The translations under genes were made by a program, and so were the position numbers. DNA of 64,000 nucleotides, taken from Boswellia sacra (Eukaryota; Streptophyta; Magnoliopsida; Sapindales; Burseraceae). The stretch spans positions 62,001-126,000 of the forward strand of contig SNVD02003451.1 in the NCBI GenBank assembly GCA_013180625.2, read 5' to 3'. Below are positions 1 through 13,107 of this stretch, in pieces. Below the pieces are notes generated by a model that worked only from the letters and a program-made list of their open reading frames with translations, searched no databases and was not told where the DNA came from. Positions within the stretch are counted from its first letter, which is position 1; each line of letters starts with the position of its first letter.

Positions 1-3000
1 TTCCAAAATTTACATCTTTCAACAACCTTAAAAAAATGGAAGTAAACTAGCAAGGATATGCTAAGTCCCAAAATAAAGTATGAAAGTAAACTAGTAAGGA
101 TATGCTAAGTCCCAAAATAAAGTACTATTACTAATTCAAACACAAAGATGATATCATTAATTAACTTGCGAAAGTGAAAAAAAAAGAGAACACCTCAATA
201 TTCATATATTAAGACAAAGATACAAATTAAAAATAACATGACACAGCTAATCGCCTAATCCTCACAACCCAGTAGAATTAGAATGACTTGTACTTCACAA
301 GAAAACATAACATCCTTTTTCTTTTGACACTTTTGTAATGAAAGGATGACTTAAGTAATGAACAACTTGAATAAAATCACAGTGTAGTAAGGAAAATATT
401 CACCATCAGTAACAACTCTAAAAGGAAAAATTTTAGCTTCTATAGAAATGTAGATAGGCACCACAGTAGGAATCCTTAATTTTTTTTTTAAGATCCATGT
501 GTTGCAAAGCACATCAAATTAACAGAAATAAAAGCATAGTTTCTATTATTATTTTGTATTTCACAATTTCTAGGCCGAATTCTAAATGCATGTGAAGGTA
601 TTTTCCTGAAACATGAAAGCATATAAATTTTGTTGGAGGATGCACAAAAACTAAATATGACACCCCACAAAGTAGAAAGTAAAAGAGATTAAATCAACCA
701 TACATTAAAATGATATATCTCATGCCCAATGTAACTCCATATTTTAGCAGAAGAATCATCTAATGGATTTGAACTAAGGTATACTATACTTTTAAGAGTC
801 ATAATGGCATAGTTTAGACCACCTCTAAAATACCTAATCATATAGCAAACTTAACAAGTTGTTCAAGAGCTTCACAAACCAGCTACTGCTGAAGTACTTA
901 CATTGAATAAGCAAAGAAGTATATCTGTAGATTGGTTATTTTATTTTATTTTTTGTAAAAAAATTGTGAATCAAAGTAAACCTCAAATCTACGAGTTACT
1001 ATGAAACTTTCAACGGGAATGAGATAATCTTTTAGTTATAATTTTAATCACTTAGATATATAAATATTCCATTATGTTTTATATGCCAAGATCAAGAGCA
1101 TCAATCATAAGATACTTTGAATATGTAATGCATAGATTAAAATAACAATAATAATAATAATAATACTGTGCCTATAATGAAAATCTCTTACTTAGTATTG
1201 TCCCACAACTCCTAAAATTAAGGTGAAGCCTATGCCATTAGAAGTTTATAAATGAGTATGTCCAAAGTCATCGCCGTGGCATGACGTTATACTTCAAACG
1301 TTACTTTCCTCTAGCCCGGTTCAAACTTTAATATCAGGACTTCCCTCATCAACCTTACCCAAAAGAATTAACTTTTGCAAAAAGCCTATTTCTCCAATTG
1401 TGGTCGACTCTCAACATTTCTTTCTATACAACTTCCTATTTCTTTGTTTGTACTAGGCTTCACTTTCGACTAGCTTAAAGTGCTTCACTTCACAGAGTAA
1501 ATACTATTATAAATTAAGTCAACATCACCTCAAACACATAGTCCTTGACTAGAACAAATACTATTATGTTGAATCAACCTAAAAACAATAGAGCTATCTA
1601 GATTCCAAATATAAAATAAGAAAACAAAATAAACCAGCATGCCAAGCTCAAAACTAAATTATCACTGAACAATAATAATAATACCATACAGAATAGAGTA
1701 TTGTAATAAGACAAAGTTACAATTGGAGACAAACTTATAATTCATACAATGGATTGTTGCTGCATAGAAATAAAAGTTTGGTTAGATAATCATAAAACAC
1801 AACAAGAATCAAATAATGAAACATGCTTGATCTAACGAATTTTAATTTGGACTCGATCATCGAGAAATAGAACTGAAAATTAACAATGGATTCAAATAAC
1901 GAAACAGGGAAACCTCATAAAAAATCAAAGTAGAGAAACTTGATAAAAGCTGAGTCATGATTATATAAAAGACAAACCTAGCAACAAAGAAACAAAGAAA
2001 GAATTGAGCGGTTTATGGTACGATAAAAGAATCGCAGCCCAACTCATTGAATCAATTTAAAGCATGCAGTTTGCTAAATGAAAACCTACATTTGACACAA
2101 TCTTAAGATGAAATTAAGGAGAATTAAATGGTACTTGCAATCGAAATATGATAAACTAAAAAACTAATTCTTCAATCCAATGGAAATTTGAAATGCTTAT
2201 GGTAGAGCTTCAAATCATTTATGCTATTTTTACTTCGCTGTAAAATAGTAGTTATAAGAGATTATAAAAACAAATTATAAACAAAGTAATTGATAATAAA
2301 ACCTCAGTACAAATAAAAAGAAAACATATATAAATAATAAAGAAGAAGAAGACAACATAGCAACAAGGCAAACAATAGAAAAGGGCAAAATATAAACTAT
2401 GGAAAACAAGAAAACCCCTGTTTGGGGAAGGTAAGATAAAAGCGTATAAGAAACCAAACCACTACAACATTGAAATTAGGACTAATTTAAGACGCTAAGA
2501 CTAGAACTAAGATTGAAATTTAAGCTTCTTAAATACACAAAATTAGCTACATAGAACTGGAGCAAAGATTCTTACCATTAGCTTTGATCTTATATGAAGA
2601 GAAAATATGTCCATTAATACCAAATTGTATTCAAGAACATAGTGTAATAGAATGTACGGAATCGCTCACGGAGATGCGATTCACAAAAACTCACTACCAA
2701 CTTAAATATTATGCAAGGAAAATTACCTAAAAATTATACAAACATCAGACTGAAAATTCATTTCCCTACAAATGGTCTCTAATGTAATGGGATCTCTTAG
2801 TTAAAGTTTTGCTGAAGGTTAGATACTCACTAAATGAAGCCTTTTTGCATTCCTGTTCACTTTCACCGAGTCTGCATACACAATACACACTAAATCTTTT
2901 CTTGGTGTCTAGGTCCATGACCAAATAGTGGGAAGCAATGTTGGTTAATCTTGTCAGCAGTTCCTTATGAAGGATGGGTGAGATCTGATTACCAAAATGA

Positions 3001-3304
3001 TGAGGGACGGAGACGATGTTTTCAATTTATTTCAATTTTAACTTTACATGTTTGATTTGTATTTACAAATATAATGCTCAACTGAAATATAATGCTCAAC
3101 TGACTTACCTAGTTGCCACTCACTTATCTCCAACCGTCAGATTAATCGTGTGGCGAAGAAAAAGGTCACATGTAGTGTTGTAGCAGCGGCCGTAAATTTG
3201 ACTAAGGGTTCTAAACTTTTTCTCTGGGTTTGAATATGAGTATAAATAGTGGCAGAGCGACTAAGTGTTATCTGTGGGCAACTGGCCCCACTAATTTTAA
3301 AAAA
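1..3304. other. AT-rich intergenic region, no gene recognised
   Basis: No open frame over about 60 codons occurs here and nothing resembles a known protein. On the - strand a few exon-like stretches end in good GTGAGT or GTAAG donors (near 2831 and 2574), so an untranslated or noncoding transcript is possible, but I cannot support one. The stretch ends at the left terminus of the Mutator-like element. Confidence 0.5.
39..126 (+). repeat. 44 bp direct tandem duplication
   Basis: Two adjacent copies of a ~44 bp unit (about 39-82 and 83-126) differ at one or two bases. Both contain the string ggatatgctaagtccc followed by aaaataaagta. It looks like a recent local tandem duplication with no coding meaning. 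Confidence 0.85.
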
Positions 3305-3412
3305 GGAAAAATTCAAAAAATAGAAAAAATTAAGGGCATTTACTGAAATATGGACATATCCTCATAACTTTTGATGCCATAGACACTTTGAACGTGAAAT
3401 GACTAAAATGCT
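3305..3412 (+). repeat. Left terminal inverted repeat of the MULE
   Basis: The sequence from ggaaaaattcaaaaaatag to gactaaaatgct is the imperfect reverse complement of 17220-17327. Identity is highest around cactttgaacgtgaaatga. Similarity stops just inside, near 3412. Confidence 0.88.
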
Positions 3413-3774
3413 TTTCATTCATTCATTGTTGAAAAGAAAGAAGAAAGAAACATCTGTCATTCCTTCCTTCACTGTCCAAAACACCCTTCAACACCTATGT
3501 TTCATCTCGTGGTTTAATCTTAGAGTTGAAGTTGAGCAACAAGGTGCTGAGCAACAATGTAAGACAACTCTTTGTAATCTCTCTCTAAATGGCGCAAGAA
3601 TGTTGGAGTAGGTTATAATGTTTTCATTATTACTTGTTTTCGTAGCTTTCAACCATATTATCTAGCTTAAAATAGGAATATGTATATGAACTAAGCTTAG
3701 ACATAGTGTGATTTTTGTCAATATTTGATAAAAATTGTAAATCATAGAGAAAATCTGGTATTGCAAGCGAAGGA

Positions 3775-4025
3775 TAAGAAGACTCTATGTAGTCGAGCAA
3801 GATCGCTCGACAAATATGTCGTGTGTCGGATGTATAAGTTCGACGCTCGACATGTGGAGGGTTCATGTCTAGTGTCGAGGGGGTGTGTCGAGGCTATTGT
3901 TGAGTGTCAAGTTAGTGTGTCGAGTGGAGTGTCGATTGTCGGATGTGTGATTTTTGTCACGTGAGTGTAGTGCGTCAAGCGTCAAGTTAGATTCCTTTGA
4001 GATGTCGAGCGTTTTGGCATAATTG
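3775..4025. repeat. Left subterminal array of TCGA-centred motifs
   Basis: Short motifs such as gtgtcgag, gctcgaca and agtgtcga recur more than ten times in 250 bp, in both orientations. The same motif family fills 15937-16670 at the other end of the element. Clustered subterminal motifs often bind the transposase in DNA transposons, but that role is inferred here. Confidence 0.75.
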
Positions 4026-4152
4026 TCGTTCTTGTGACCTATTTAAGCAATTTCGTAATGATTGTTTGTCCACTGACCTTATATGATATGTCTCTATCAT
4101 GCAGGATATGAAAACTTTATGCATACTTATTCTTTACAATGGTTATTAGATT

Positions 4153-6420
4153 ATGCAAGAGAATGGTGGTTATTTGTACACCGATGGGAGGGCAAAGCCA
4201 TTGATAATTCATAGGTGTACTACTTATAATGACTTGGTTGACTGTATTAGTACTGAAATGGGTTAGAATCTTCGTAAGCATAACATAAGTTTAGAGGTTC
4301 AATTTTTTTTTAAGGGTGTTCTGCCATTGCCGACCCCTATTGAGATTGAAAAAGATTTTTGTTTTTTTATACAACATTGTTTGGAGGATCAACGCCATAT
4401 ACACCACTAATTGTCAAAGTTAAAGATAGGAACAAACAAAGACAGAGGTCATGATCCGTTGTAGTACGAAGGCAACAAAGTTTTTCTCATCCCTTTTTGT
4501 TTCGCTCAGCAAGTGGAAACAACCAATTAAGTGAGTCAATTTCTGTTTGTGCACAACCACAATTGAATGATGACGTTTACATTGACTTTGAGCAATATTC
4601 AGGGCATGCAGGGCGTGAGTCAGTTAGAGTGTTATGTGAAAATAAAGAAGGGGTGCCCTCGTTAATGCAATTGAGATTAGTACGTCATCTCGATAGCATT
4701 AGAGAGTTTGAGAGTTTAGGCAATATTGATGTTAATAATGACAGTGATGATGTTAATGATGATAATGGTGGTGATGAAGATTGTGATGATGCTAGTGATG
4801 ATGTTAATGAGTATGGTGATGACGAGAATGATGATTGCATTATTCGTATTGAAGATTTGGGTGAGAGTTTGAATGCTTTTATTGTTGATGGGCAGAATAT
4901 AGACGGTTCATATTTTGTTAATGATGAACAGATAAAGATTTTGAATGATGTGAACCAAGATGTGCCGTTTACCTTTCCTTCTCTAATTCACTCCACGCTT
5001 ACTCCTTCACTACACGGATATCAACAAGATCCGGTGTTGAATAATGAGCTAGCAATGGATGCAAATTTCATACATCAAGAAGCTAATTTGGGCTCTGAAA
5101 ATGACAACCGTCGGGCTAACACATTTAGGTGGATGCTGACTGTTATGCATTTATCATCCTCAGTTGATAATGATGCTACATCGTTTATAGTTGATAGGAT
5201 TGAGGTTGCACTTGGATAGATGTTTAATAGCAAAACTGAGCTTTGTGAGAAGTTATCAAATTTGGTATTAAGATGCAACTTCCAATTCAAAGTAAGGAAC
5301 TCCAATGGAATAAGGTTTGAGGATGTATGTCGTGTTGAATCTTGTAAATGGCGCTTACGTGCCACAAAGGTAGTCGATTCCTATTTCTTCCAAGTGAAAA
5401 AGTATAAGAACTATCACATATGTTCCGAAGCCGGACTTCACCCAAGTGACAAACAGGCAACTGCATTTGTTATTGGCGAACATATAGAGAGCAAATTCAT
5501 TTAAATATCAAGAATATACAGTCTGAAAGATATTATGTTTGATGTTCAAGAGTCATTAGGTGTTAATATCACATATAACAAGGGATGAAGGGCAAAGGAG
5601 GCAGTTTTGTAAGAACTTCATGGTTCTCATGAGGAATCATTAACACTAGTCCCTCAATATATGTATATGATTAAGAAAGCAAACCCGAGGACCAAAATGA
5701 CTTTTAAAACTGATGACAATAACCGTTTCAGATAATTTTTTCATGGGTATGAATGCCTCTATTGTCGAATTTGTATAATCAATTAGGCCGGTTATCGTAA
5801 TTGATGAATCTTTTCTGAAAGAGAAAAATAGAGGTACAATGTTTTTAGCTTCTTGTATGGATGAAAATAAACAAATATACCCATTGAAATTCGGAGTTAG
5901 GCTTTCTTAAAATGATGACTCATGAAACTGATTCATGAGACAGTTGCGTGATCATGTAGTACAAAATGTCTGAGATCTTGTTTTCATTTTCGATTGCCAT
6001 CGTAGCATTAAATGAGCTGTTATGGAAGTTTTTCCTCATGCACTGCATGGATTGTGCACTCATCATTTGAAGGGTAACTTGAAGGCCATGTTCAAGGACA
6101 AGACTTTGTTAGATATATTCTCCCGAGCTGCAAGGACATATCACTGTGCTGATTTCAACTATCATATGTGGTAAATTGAATCATACATGCCCGCATCCGT
6201 AATTTATCTTCGAGAGATTGGAGTGGATAAATGGGCACATTCACAGTTTCATAGCCGACGGTATAACATCATGACAACAAATATTGTTGAGTCGTTGAAC
6301 AGCTACTTGCAACATGCATGATTCCTTCCGATTACATTGTTAGCATATTATTACCGGATGAACTTGCAGCAATGGTTCTACGAGTGTCGAGAGTTATTTG
6401 CTAATTCAGAATTTCATCTC
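4153..6420 (+). pseudogene. Decayed MuDR/MURA-type transposase
   Basis: The ATG at 4153 opens a frame containing GRAKPLIIHRCTTYNDLVD, like the N-terminus of plant MULE transposases, followed by an Asp/Asn-rich acidic stretch (about 4730-4830). The MuDR DNA-binding domain is clear at 5220-5504: FNSKTELCEKL, then CKWRLRA, then VKKYKNYHIC. The MULE catalytic domain follows at about 5790-6330. It shows IDESFLKEKNRGTMFLASC (first Asp), IFDCHRSIK (second Asp) and LCTHHLKGNL (C..H pair). Many in-frame stops and frameshifts interrupt it (at 4264, 5217, 5502 and throughout 5700-6330). I did not find the C-terminal SWIM zinc finger. The product would have cut and joined the element ends in the nucleus; it cannot be made now. 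Confidence 0.85.
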
Positions 6421-6519
6421 TTGTCATGGGCTAACAAGTTGATTTTTCTCCATATAATATTATTTGTTTGCTCTATACGATGTAGTGTATTTACATTTTT
6501 CCATCAGAGGCTATTTCAA

Positions 6520-6712
6520 ATGACCAAACATTCATTTATATGCTTTTGTCAATGTATAAAACATTCATGTATGAAATATTCATTTATGTGCTTTGTCAAT
6601 GTATAAAACATTCATGTATGAAACATGTCTTTATATGTTTTGTCAATGTATAAAACATTCATGTATGAAACACAAATTTATGTGCTTTGTCAATGTATAA
6701 AACGTATCTGAC
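6520..6712 (+). repeat. 47 bp tandem repeat array
   Basis: The string gtcaatgtataaaac begins at 6548, 6595, 6642 and 6689, an exact period of 47 bp, and the units between also share ttcatgtatgaaa. There are about four copies, the last incomplete. The array lies inside the MULE just after the transposase remnant. The units are contiguous without spacers, so this is not a CRISPR-type array. Confidence 0.9.
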
Positions 6713-7812
6713 TAAATACATGAATATATCAATACATTCGAAAAAAATGTATTTACATTTTTGCATACTGATTTTTTTCAATTGTCAATATAAGTATGCA
6801 CCAATAAACATGAAAAAAATGTGCTCGTAGACAAAATGTTTAACTATACAAAAATGTGTAACATGTAGTAAAAAATCATACATGAATGCTTCTACCATGC
6901 ATGACACAAAATCATGGTACCCTTATGTTTGACTACAGCTCAACATCGGCAGGCCCCGTGGTGTCTAAGCCAGCCTCCTCTGCCTGTGGAAGAATGTGAT
7001 GAGGCCAAAGATGTTATACCATTCTTCGTTAAATTGTCTCGTGCGTAAATGCCTTAATGTTTGCCAATGGAACACCCCCAACTAAGAACTACATGAGCTT
7101 CAAACAACACATGCCGCATGCTCCTCCCCCAGCCTCTTGTGTAGTACCTTGGATGAATCCTCGATGTACTCAACATCATAAGTGGTTGCGGCGTACTCAG
7201 GAAGATCGTGAACCTCCATTGACACCATACGTAGTATCATCTCTTCCAGGCACTGGACTGTGTCTTTCACTATGTCGATGAAATTGTACGCAATATATAA
7301 GTCATATACGACTATCACACGGTGATTCAAATCCACCTTGGTTGCCACCCAAAGTTCGCTCCCGATGTTAACAGGGACATAGAGCTGAAAAGAAAGTAGA
7401 CAATATAGAAATCGGTCACAACATTTTCACTAAAACAGCACATACTAACACATTAAATATAAATGGACTCACCCTGTTCACATCGACCCATGGTCGTCCA
7501 ATGAGGGGCATCTCCCAAGAAGAAACTGGACAATATCCAACTCATTCACTTAGTCAATATCATCCAATTTGTCTGAGAATCGTGTCCACAACAATTGAAC
7601 TTTAACTGCAATTAAACAAGTACGGTTAGCTAGCTCTCAAACAAGCACAAGTATGGAATCACAAATATACTATAATTTCGTTTGTTTTGCAAATACCTAC
7701 CCAGAAAGTTATGTCCAGGAAAGCAGACCTCTAGACAGCACCTATTCCCATTTCCCGAGCTCTATAGCGTAACATCCACAAGTAGTTGTCAATATGCTGC
7801 ATATAGTAATAG

Positions 7813-7823
7813 TAATCAATAAA
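7813..7823 (+). repeat. Target-site duplication, 3' side of the LINE
   Basis: taatcaataaa, identical to 13097-13107, sits directly beside the LINE poly-A end. It marks the original MULE sequence at the integration site. Confidence 0.9.
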
Positions 7824-7979
7824 CATTTTTTTTTGGTAGAAAACACCAAAGCTTTATTGCTCTTATAAGCAAAAAGGAAAAAAAGTCAAGGGGATAGCCT
7901 TGAAACAAAATACAAACCTAAACTAGGAGTCACAACATCACTCTACTGCTGACAACCAAATAGAAATCACCCACAGCAG

Positions 7980-10900
7980 TTACATATGCTGGACTCTCTG
8001 AAAAATACTATACAAAGAATCAGAAGAATTTATACTACTGTATTTAAGCATTAAACTATATCTTATATTATTAACAGTCATATCTACACTAGGAGTATTA
8101 TTTTCAAAAATAGCTCTATTCCTGGTCTTCCATATATGATATGCAGTAGCCGCAAGCACCAAACGCCGAAAGCAAGCTAACTTGCTCTTACCCGAAGTCT
8201 TCCTGCAGAACCAGGTCACTAATCTGTTCCAACTCTTACTTTTGGTATGTAAGTTGCAGGCTGTGAAGACTCGGGACCAGACATTAGCAGTAAAAAGACA
8301 GGAATGAAAACAATGATCAATAGACTCTGATCCGTGATTACATAAAACACATATGTCATTATCCGTTACTCTCCATTTAAGCAGTAAGTCTGTAGTCTTG
8401 ATTCTTTTTTTTTTTAGAATAAGCCAAAGGATGAAGCTAAACTTGGGAATTCTGCTTTTGCCCCAAACCAGCTTGGCCCAAAAAACAGAATCCTTAGGCT
8501 GCCGAATGTGTTTCCAGGCACTAGCAATAGTCATCCTCCCTTTATGGTTACCTTTCCATTGAATCATGTCAATTTCACCTTTAGAAATAGGAATCGAAGT
8601 AGCTATGTACCTCCAGGCACCTTCAATATAAAGGTTTGAAGAACTAGGAAGATTCCAAACTCCATCTTGAATGAAATCACCTACCAAAGCATACTTAGAA
8701 ATACCTGAACCTTCAATAGTAAGCTCAGGAAATTTCTCAGCAATTCTCTTGTTGTCAACCCATGGATCTAGCCAAAATCTCACCTTCTTGCCATCACCAA
8801 TGCTGTAGTGAATTAAGTCCCTAGCATACGGTCTAGTATGAAGAATTCCCCTCTAAATCCAACTTGACTTGCTATTAGCATTAATACTCCATACTGAAGA
8901 ATTTTTGATTTTATTTACTCTAATCCAGTTAGCCCACGGGCTATTATTATCAATCAACAATTTCTATAAATTCTTGGAGACAGTAGCTTTGTTCCGAGAC
9001 TCAATGCATTTTAAACCCAAACCTCCTTTAGAAAGTGGGCAGCAAATGTCCTTCCAGGTTACAGGACTTCTTTTGACATAGTCTGCTGAGCCATTCCACA
9101 GAAAGTTCTTGCAAATTCTGTTTATATCCTTGATGACAGCTTTCGGCAAAATGAAGATGCAGGCCCAGAAAATGTGAATGCTATGAAGAACTGTTTGGAT
9201 TAACTATCTTCTTCAAGCAAAGGTCAAAAATCTAGAAGACCAGAGGTGAATTCTAGCTGTAATCTTACCAATAATGTTGTTGCAGTCATTTTTAGAAAGT
9301 CTGGAAGCAATCAGAGGCACTCCCAGATATCTCATAGAAAACTGGCATTCTTCAAAGCCTACTTGAGAAAGGATCTCTTGGTTGATGATCATGGGCACAT
9401 TATTAAAAAATATTTGACTCTTGTTCTAATTAATAGAGAGGCCTGAAACTTGTTCAAAATCAGCCATCACATGAAGCAGTTGTTTAACAGAAAAGTTATC
9501 ACCTCCACAAAAAAGCAAAAGATCATATGCAAATAGTAAATGGTTAATCTTCATAGCTTTACATCCCTGATGATATTTAAAATAAACATTGGTGTCCTGC
9601 TGTGAACTTCTTGACAAGTATTCCATACACAATATGAAAAGCAAGGGAGACATGGGATCTCCTTGCCTAAGGCCCTTCGCACCACAGAATAATCTACCAG
9701 GACTACCTTTCCAAACAACTTGAAAAGAGGCTGTACGAATACAGTTCATAATGAGAGTTCTGACAACATCAGGGAAGCCAAAACCTATAAGAATTTCCTC
9801 CATGTAGTCCCAGGAAATAGAGTCATAAGCCTTTCTAAGATCCACCTTCAGTCAACAATTCGAATTCCCTGCATTCTTGTGGTAATTCCTAACCAATTCA
9901 TGAGCCAACATAATAGTATCAGCAATAGATCTATTGGCAATAAAACCAGACTGGTTACCAGAGATAATAGTAGGAAGAATAGTACGTAGCCTGTGAGCAA
10001 TTACTTTGGTGAGGCATTTGTATAAGACACTACAATAGGCAATAGGTCTCAAATCATTTAAGGCACTAGCATTAACTGTTTTAGGAATGACTAAAATTGA
10101 AGTTTTATTAATAGTTTTCAAAACTTTGCCAGTAGTAAAAGAATCTTGAGTAGCCTTTATAAGATCATCTTTAATAATGTCCCACGAGGACTTGAAGAAT
10201 TGGCTACTAAAACCATCTGGGCCAGAGGATTTATCTGAGCCAATAGAGAACAAATCATTTATAACCTCTTCTTCAGTAACAGGAGCAGAAAGAAACTGAA
10301 CATCAGAATTAGAAAGAGTCTGACTTGATTACAAAATATTGTAATTGATATGCCTCCTCCTTCTATCTTCTTTACCAAGCAGAGAGCCATAGTAATTAGT
10401 CATGGCCTCATCATCATGTATGATCTCTCTAGTGTCAGTCATAATGCAAGCAATATGATTTTTCTCACGTTGTATTTTCAGAGAATTATGAAAAAACTTG
10501 GTGTTTGAATCTCCAAGCTTAATCCATTGAACTCTGGATTTCTGCTTATAAAAGCTTTCCTCTTGAGCCATGAGTAAATGAAGTGTAAAAGCTTGCTCCC
10601 TTTCTAAAACCAGGAGATCTTTATTTAGTGGATCTGTTTGAAGCTTCATCTGAGTGTCAGAAAGAGTTTTTCTTATAACATCAACTCGATTGGAGATATC
10701 TGAAAATTCCTGCTTGTTTAGCTCTTGTAATCTGTACTTGATCTTTTTGAGTTTATTAACAATATTGAACATGGCATGCCCATTATAATTCCTCAACCAT
10801 TCCTCGTTGACTATGTCTCTAAACATAGGATGTTGAGACCAAAAATTGAAGTATCTAAACACTTTCCTTTTGCTAGAATAGTTGTTAGAAAGAGAAACCA

Positions 10901-11575
10901 GAACCGGAGAGTGATCAGAAATACCCTACACCAAACCCTTAGTAAAAGAACCAGGGAATAAATCAAGCCATTTTGTGTTAACAATGGCCCGATCTAATCT
11001 ACGCCAGATTCTACAGGAATCCATCTGCTTGTTACTCCAAGTATATTTACAACCTCTGCTGTTTAATTCCACAAGACTTGCCGCATTCATACAATTAACC
11101 AATTCAACTTTGTGTCTATCATCAAGACTGCAACCTCCCATTCTATCATCATCACTCATAATAGCATTAAAATCCCCTTGTAAGACCCAGGGCTTATCAT
11201 AAGAAAGACTGATATTAATAATGCTATACCAAAGATTTTCCCTAATGTCTATGCTGTTACTTCCATAAACAATAGTCCAGAGAAATTCTTTGCTGCCAAA
11301 ACTAATGTTGCAGTGAATAAATTGCTCATCTACCTTTAATATATCAACCGAAGCCTCATTTTTATTAACTAGCAGCCAAATTCTACCCAAATCAACAACA
11401 TCATAGTTTGTAAATAAATCCCATTCACTAAGGCCCATATTCCTCCAAATTCTATCTTTATTTGCCTTTTTCACCCTAGTTTCAACAATTCCAGCACCTA
11501 TAACCTTCCTATTAACAAGCAGTTTTTTGACTTCTGCTCGTTTGCTGGGATCATGAAGACCCTTAATATTCTAGG
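7980..11575 (-). pseudogene. LINE ORF2: endonuclease-reverse transcriptase, broken
   Basis: The APE-type endonuclease begins near 11570 with NIKGLHDPSKRAEV, where the conserved Trp codon before NIKG is a TAG stop. It continues with LQGDFNAI, CKYTWSN, RRLDRA and, after a TAG at 10926-10928, SDHSPV. A linker (10862-10329) ending in a stop leads to the reverse transcriptase: DKSSGPDGFSSQFFK, LRPIAYCSVLYKCLTKV, DLRKAYDSISWDY and GLRQGDPMSPLLF. The catalytic box reads LLFAYDLLLF, so the first Asp of the usual FADD is Tyr. Stops and frameshifts follow between 9430 and 8790. The last open stretch (8783-7980) is a zf-RVT domain with CVLCNHGSESIDHCFHSC. The intact protein would nick target DNA and copy the LINE RNA in the nucleus. 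Confidence 0.9.
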
Positions 11576-12933
11576 TCAGCAACATTTGCCTCTGTCAAGA
11601 GGCACCCCTGGCCTCTTAGACTGAGCTTTGTCAAATTTTCCTCCATCCGTTATAACCAAATGAATAATAGTCTTAGTTATTTTTGTATTGTTTCTAGTTC
11701 CATACCTGTGGCCAATACCTCTATTACTCATCATGTCTCCGGATACAATCTTGTTTTTGGATTTCTTCCTAGAGTTTTGTACTATTTGAAAGCCATCCTC
11801 AGAGTCTTGACCTCCATCATCATGACTGAGAGGACTGCTGCCTTGACCAACCTCCATCATCTGAACTCCTTCATTATTAGTTGTAGTAATCTCTTGAGCT
11901 ACTGTAACATTATGTTCTTCAAGTTCCTGATCCTCCTTAGAGCAATGCATATCCTGCCATTCACTTGTTGTTCTAGTATCCTCTGGATTAGTTTTAACAA
12001 CCTACACCTTTTTATCAGTTTTCTTCAAACAATTCTTTTGTAGGTGTCCAAATTTCTTACACTCTCCACAAAAGAAAGGTTTCCATTCATAAACCACTCC
12101 CTGAACCCTTTGGCATCCATCGCTATCTTCAATAATGACTTGGTCTGGGAAAAAACCATTCAATTTATATCAATTAGAACCCTAGCATATGACAGCTTTT
12201 TCCTCTCCATAGTACATTTATCTAAAAATAAAGGTTTCCCTAGAATACCAGCAATCGCAGTTAGAGCATTAGGGCTCCAATATTCCCATGGAAGCAGAGG
12301 GAATTTAACCCAAATTGGAACTAATGCAATCTCTTCAAGATTAAAATTCATCTTCCTTCTCCATTCTTGTAAAAGAAAAGGATGTTTATCAAAAGTGATC
12401 GGACCTTCCTCCATTACCTCTTTTTTGTTTTCTTCTGAATCAAAAACGAAGGCAAAAAGGTTGGGTTTCACCAAGTGCACTGCTTTTAAGCCCGATTCTT
12501 TCCACCAATTCAGAGCAAATCTTTCTATTTTCCAGAACCTGGGTTGTAAACCATAAACAGTACCCAGCAGCACATGTTTCCAGCTTTTTGCCGCTTTTTA
12601 TACATCAGTGATATTAATTCTTGCGACACGAGTTCCATTGGAAACTACTGGTGGCACATAAAATAGTGTGCAATCATCTGATCTCGATCTATTGTTACGA
12701 AACGAATCGATCCAAGCCTTCTTGTAGTCCTTTCCATCCCCAATTTTTGAATCATTCCCTTTATTATCCAAAGATTCAGGAGAATTTTGGTTTTTAGGGT
12801 TATGAATCTCATCTGCGTGGAAGCTAATCTTGTGATAATCTTTAAAATTATTAAGAATTTCCATCGATTCAACTGAGAAAATAGCTTTTGAATTCTGTTG
12901 ATTATCGGATGTCCATGGCTGGTTCTTCCCCAT
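11576..12933 (-). pseudogene. LINE ORF1: DUF4283 and zinc-knuckle protein, broken
   Basis: The ATG at 12933 gives MGKNQPWTSDNQQNSKAIF. A TAA at 12600-12598 interrupts the frame, which otherwise continues into a DUF4283 domain (about 12573-12160: VPIWVKFPLLPWEYWSPNAL). A shift near 12150 leads to a CX2CX4HX4C knuckle, CGECKKFGHLQKNC, then a further stop, then an acidic and basic tail ending at 11576. DUF4283-knuckle proteins are the usual nucleic-acid-binding ORF1 products of plant L1 elements. Confidence 0.88.
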
Positions 12934-13096
12934 GATGAAGGAGACAGCGTATGTTAGCTAAAGTTGCCAAACATGCGCTGAGAGAAAGGACATGAAAATC
13001 CGTATTAGATCCTTTTTTTTTACGCCATGTCATTTTTAACAGGTCTTATTTACAAGTGGAGACAGTGAAATTCTTTGCATTGTATATTGTTGTCGT

Positions 13097-13107
13097 TAAT
13101 CAATAAA
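13097..13107 (+). repeat. Target-site duplication, 5' side of the LINE
   Basis: Second copy of taatcaataaa; together with 7813-7823 it delimits the LINE insertion. Confidence 0.9.

Larger units (their letters stand above)
7824..13096 (-). mobile_element. L1-type LINE, full-length but inactive
   Basis: The element runs right to left. A 5' untranslated part (13096-12934) is followed by ORF1 with DUF4283 and a zinc knuckle, then ORF2 with endonuclease, reverse transcriptase and zf-RVT domains. It ends in a short A-tail (the T-run at 7826-7834 on +). The 11 bp duplication taatcaataaa is present on both sides (7813-7823 and 13097-13107), which fixes both ends. The length of ~5.27 kb and the presence of the whole 5' region indicate a full-length insertion. 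Stops and frameshifts in both ORFs and a mutated RT active site show it is dead. It is younger than the MULE it sits in. Confidence 0.93.

Noticed and set aside
3399..3964. Small open frames just inside the left MULE end
   Set aside because: They run across the terminal repeat and TCGA motif array; the repeats keep stops away by chance and no protein features are visible.
6520..6712. Regular repeats as a CRISPR-like array
   Set aside because: Units are contiguous 47 bp copies with no variable spacers, and the DNA is a plant nuclear transposon.
8353..12556. Plus-strand frames across the LINE (for example 11660-12043 and 12044-12556)
   Set aside because: They are antisense shadows of ORF1 and ORF2, whose domains are clear on the - strand.
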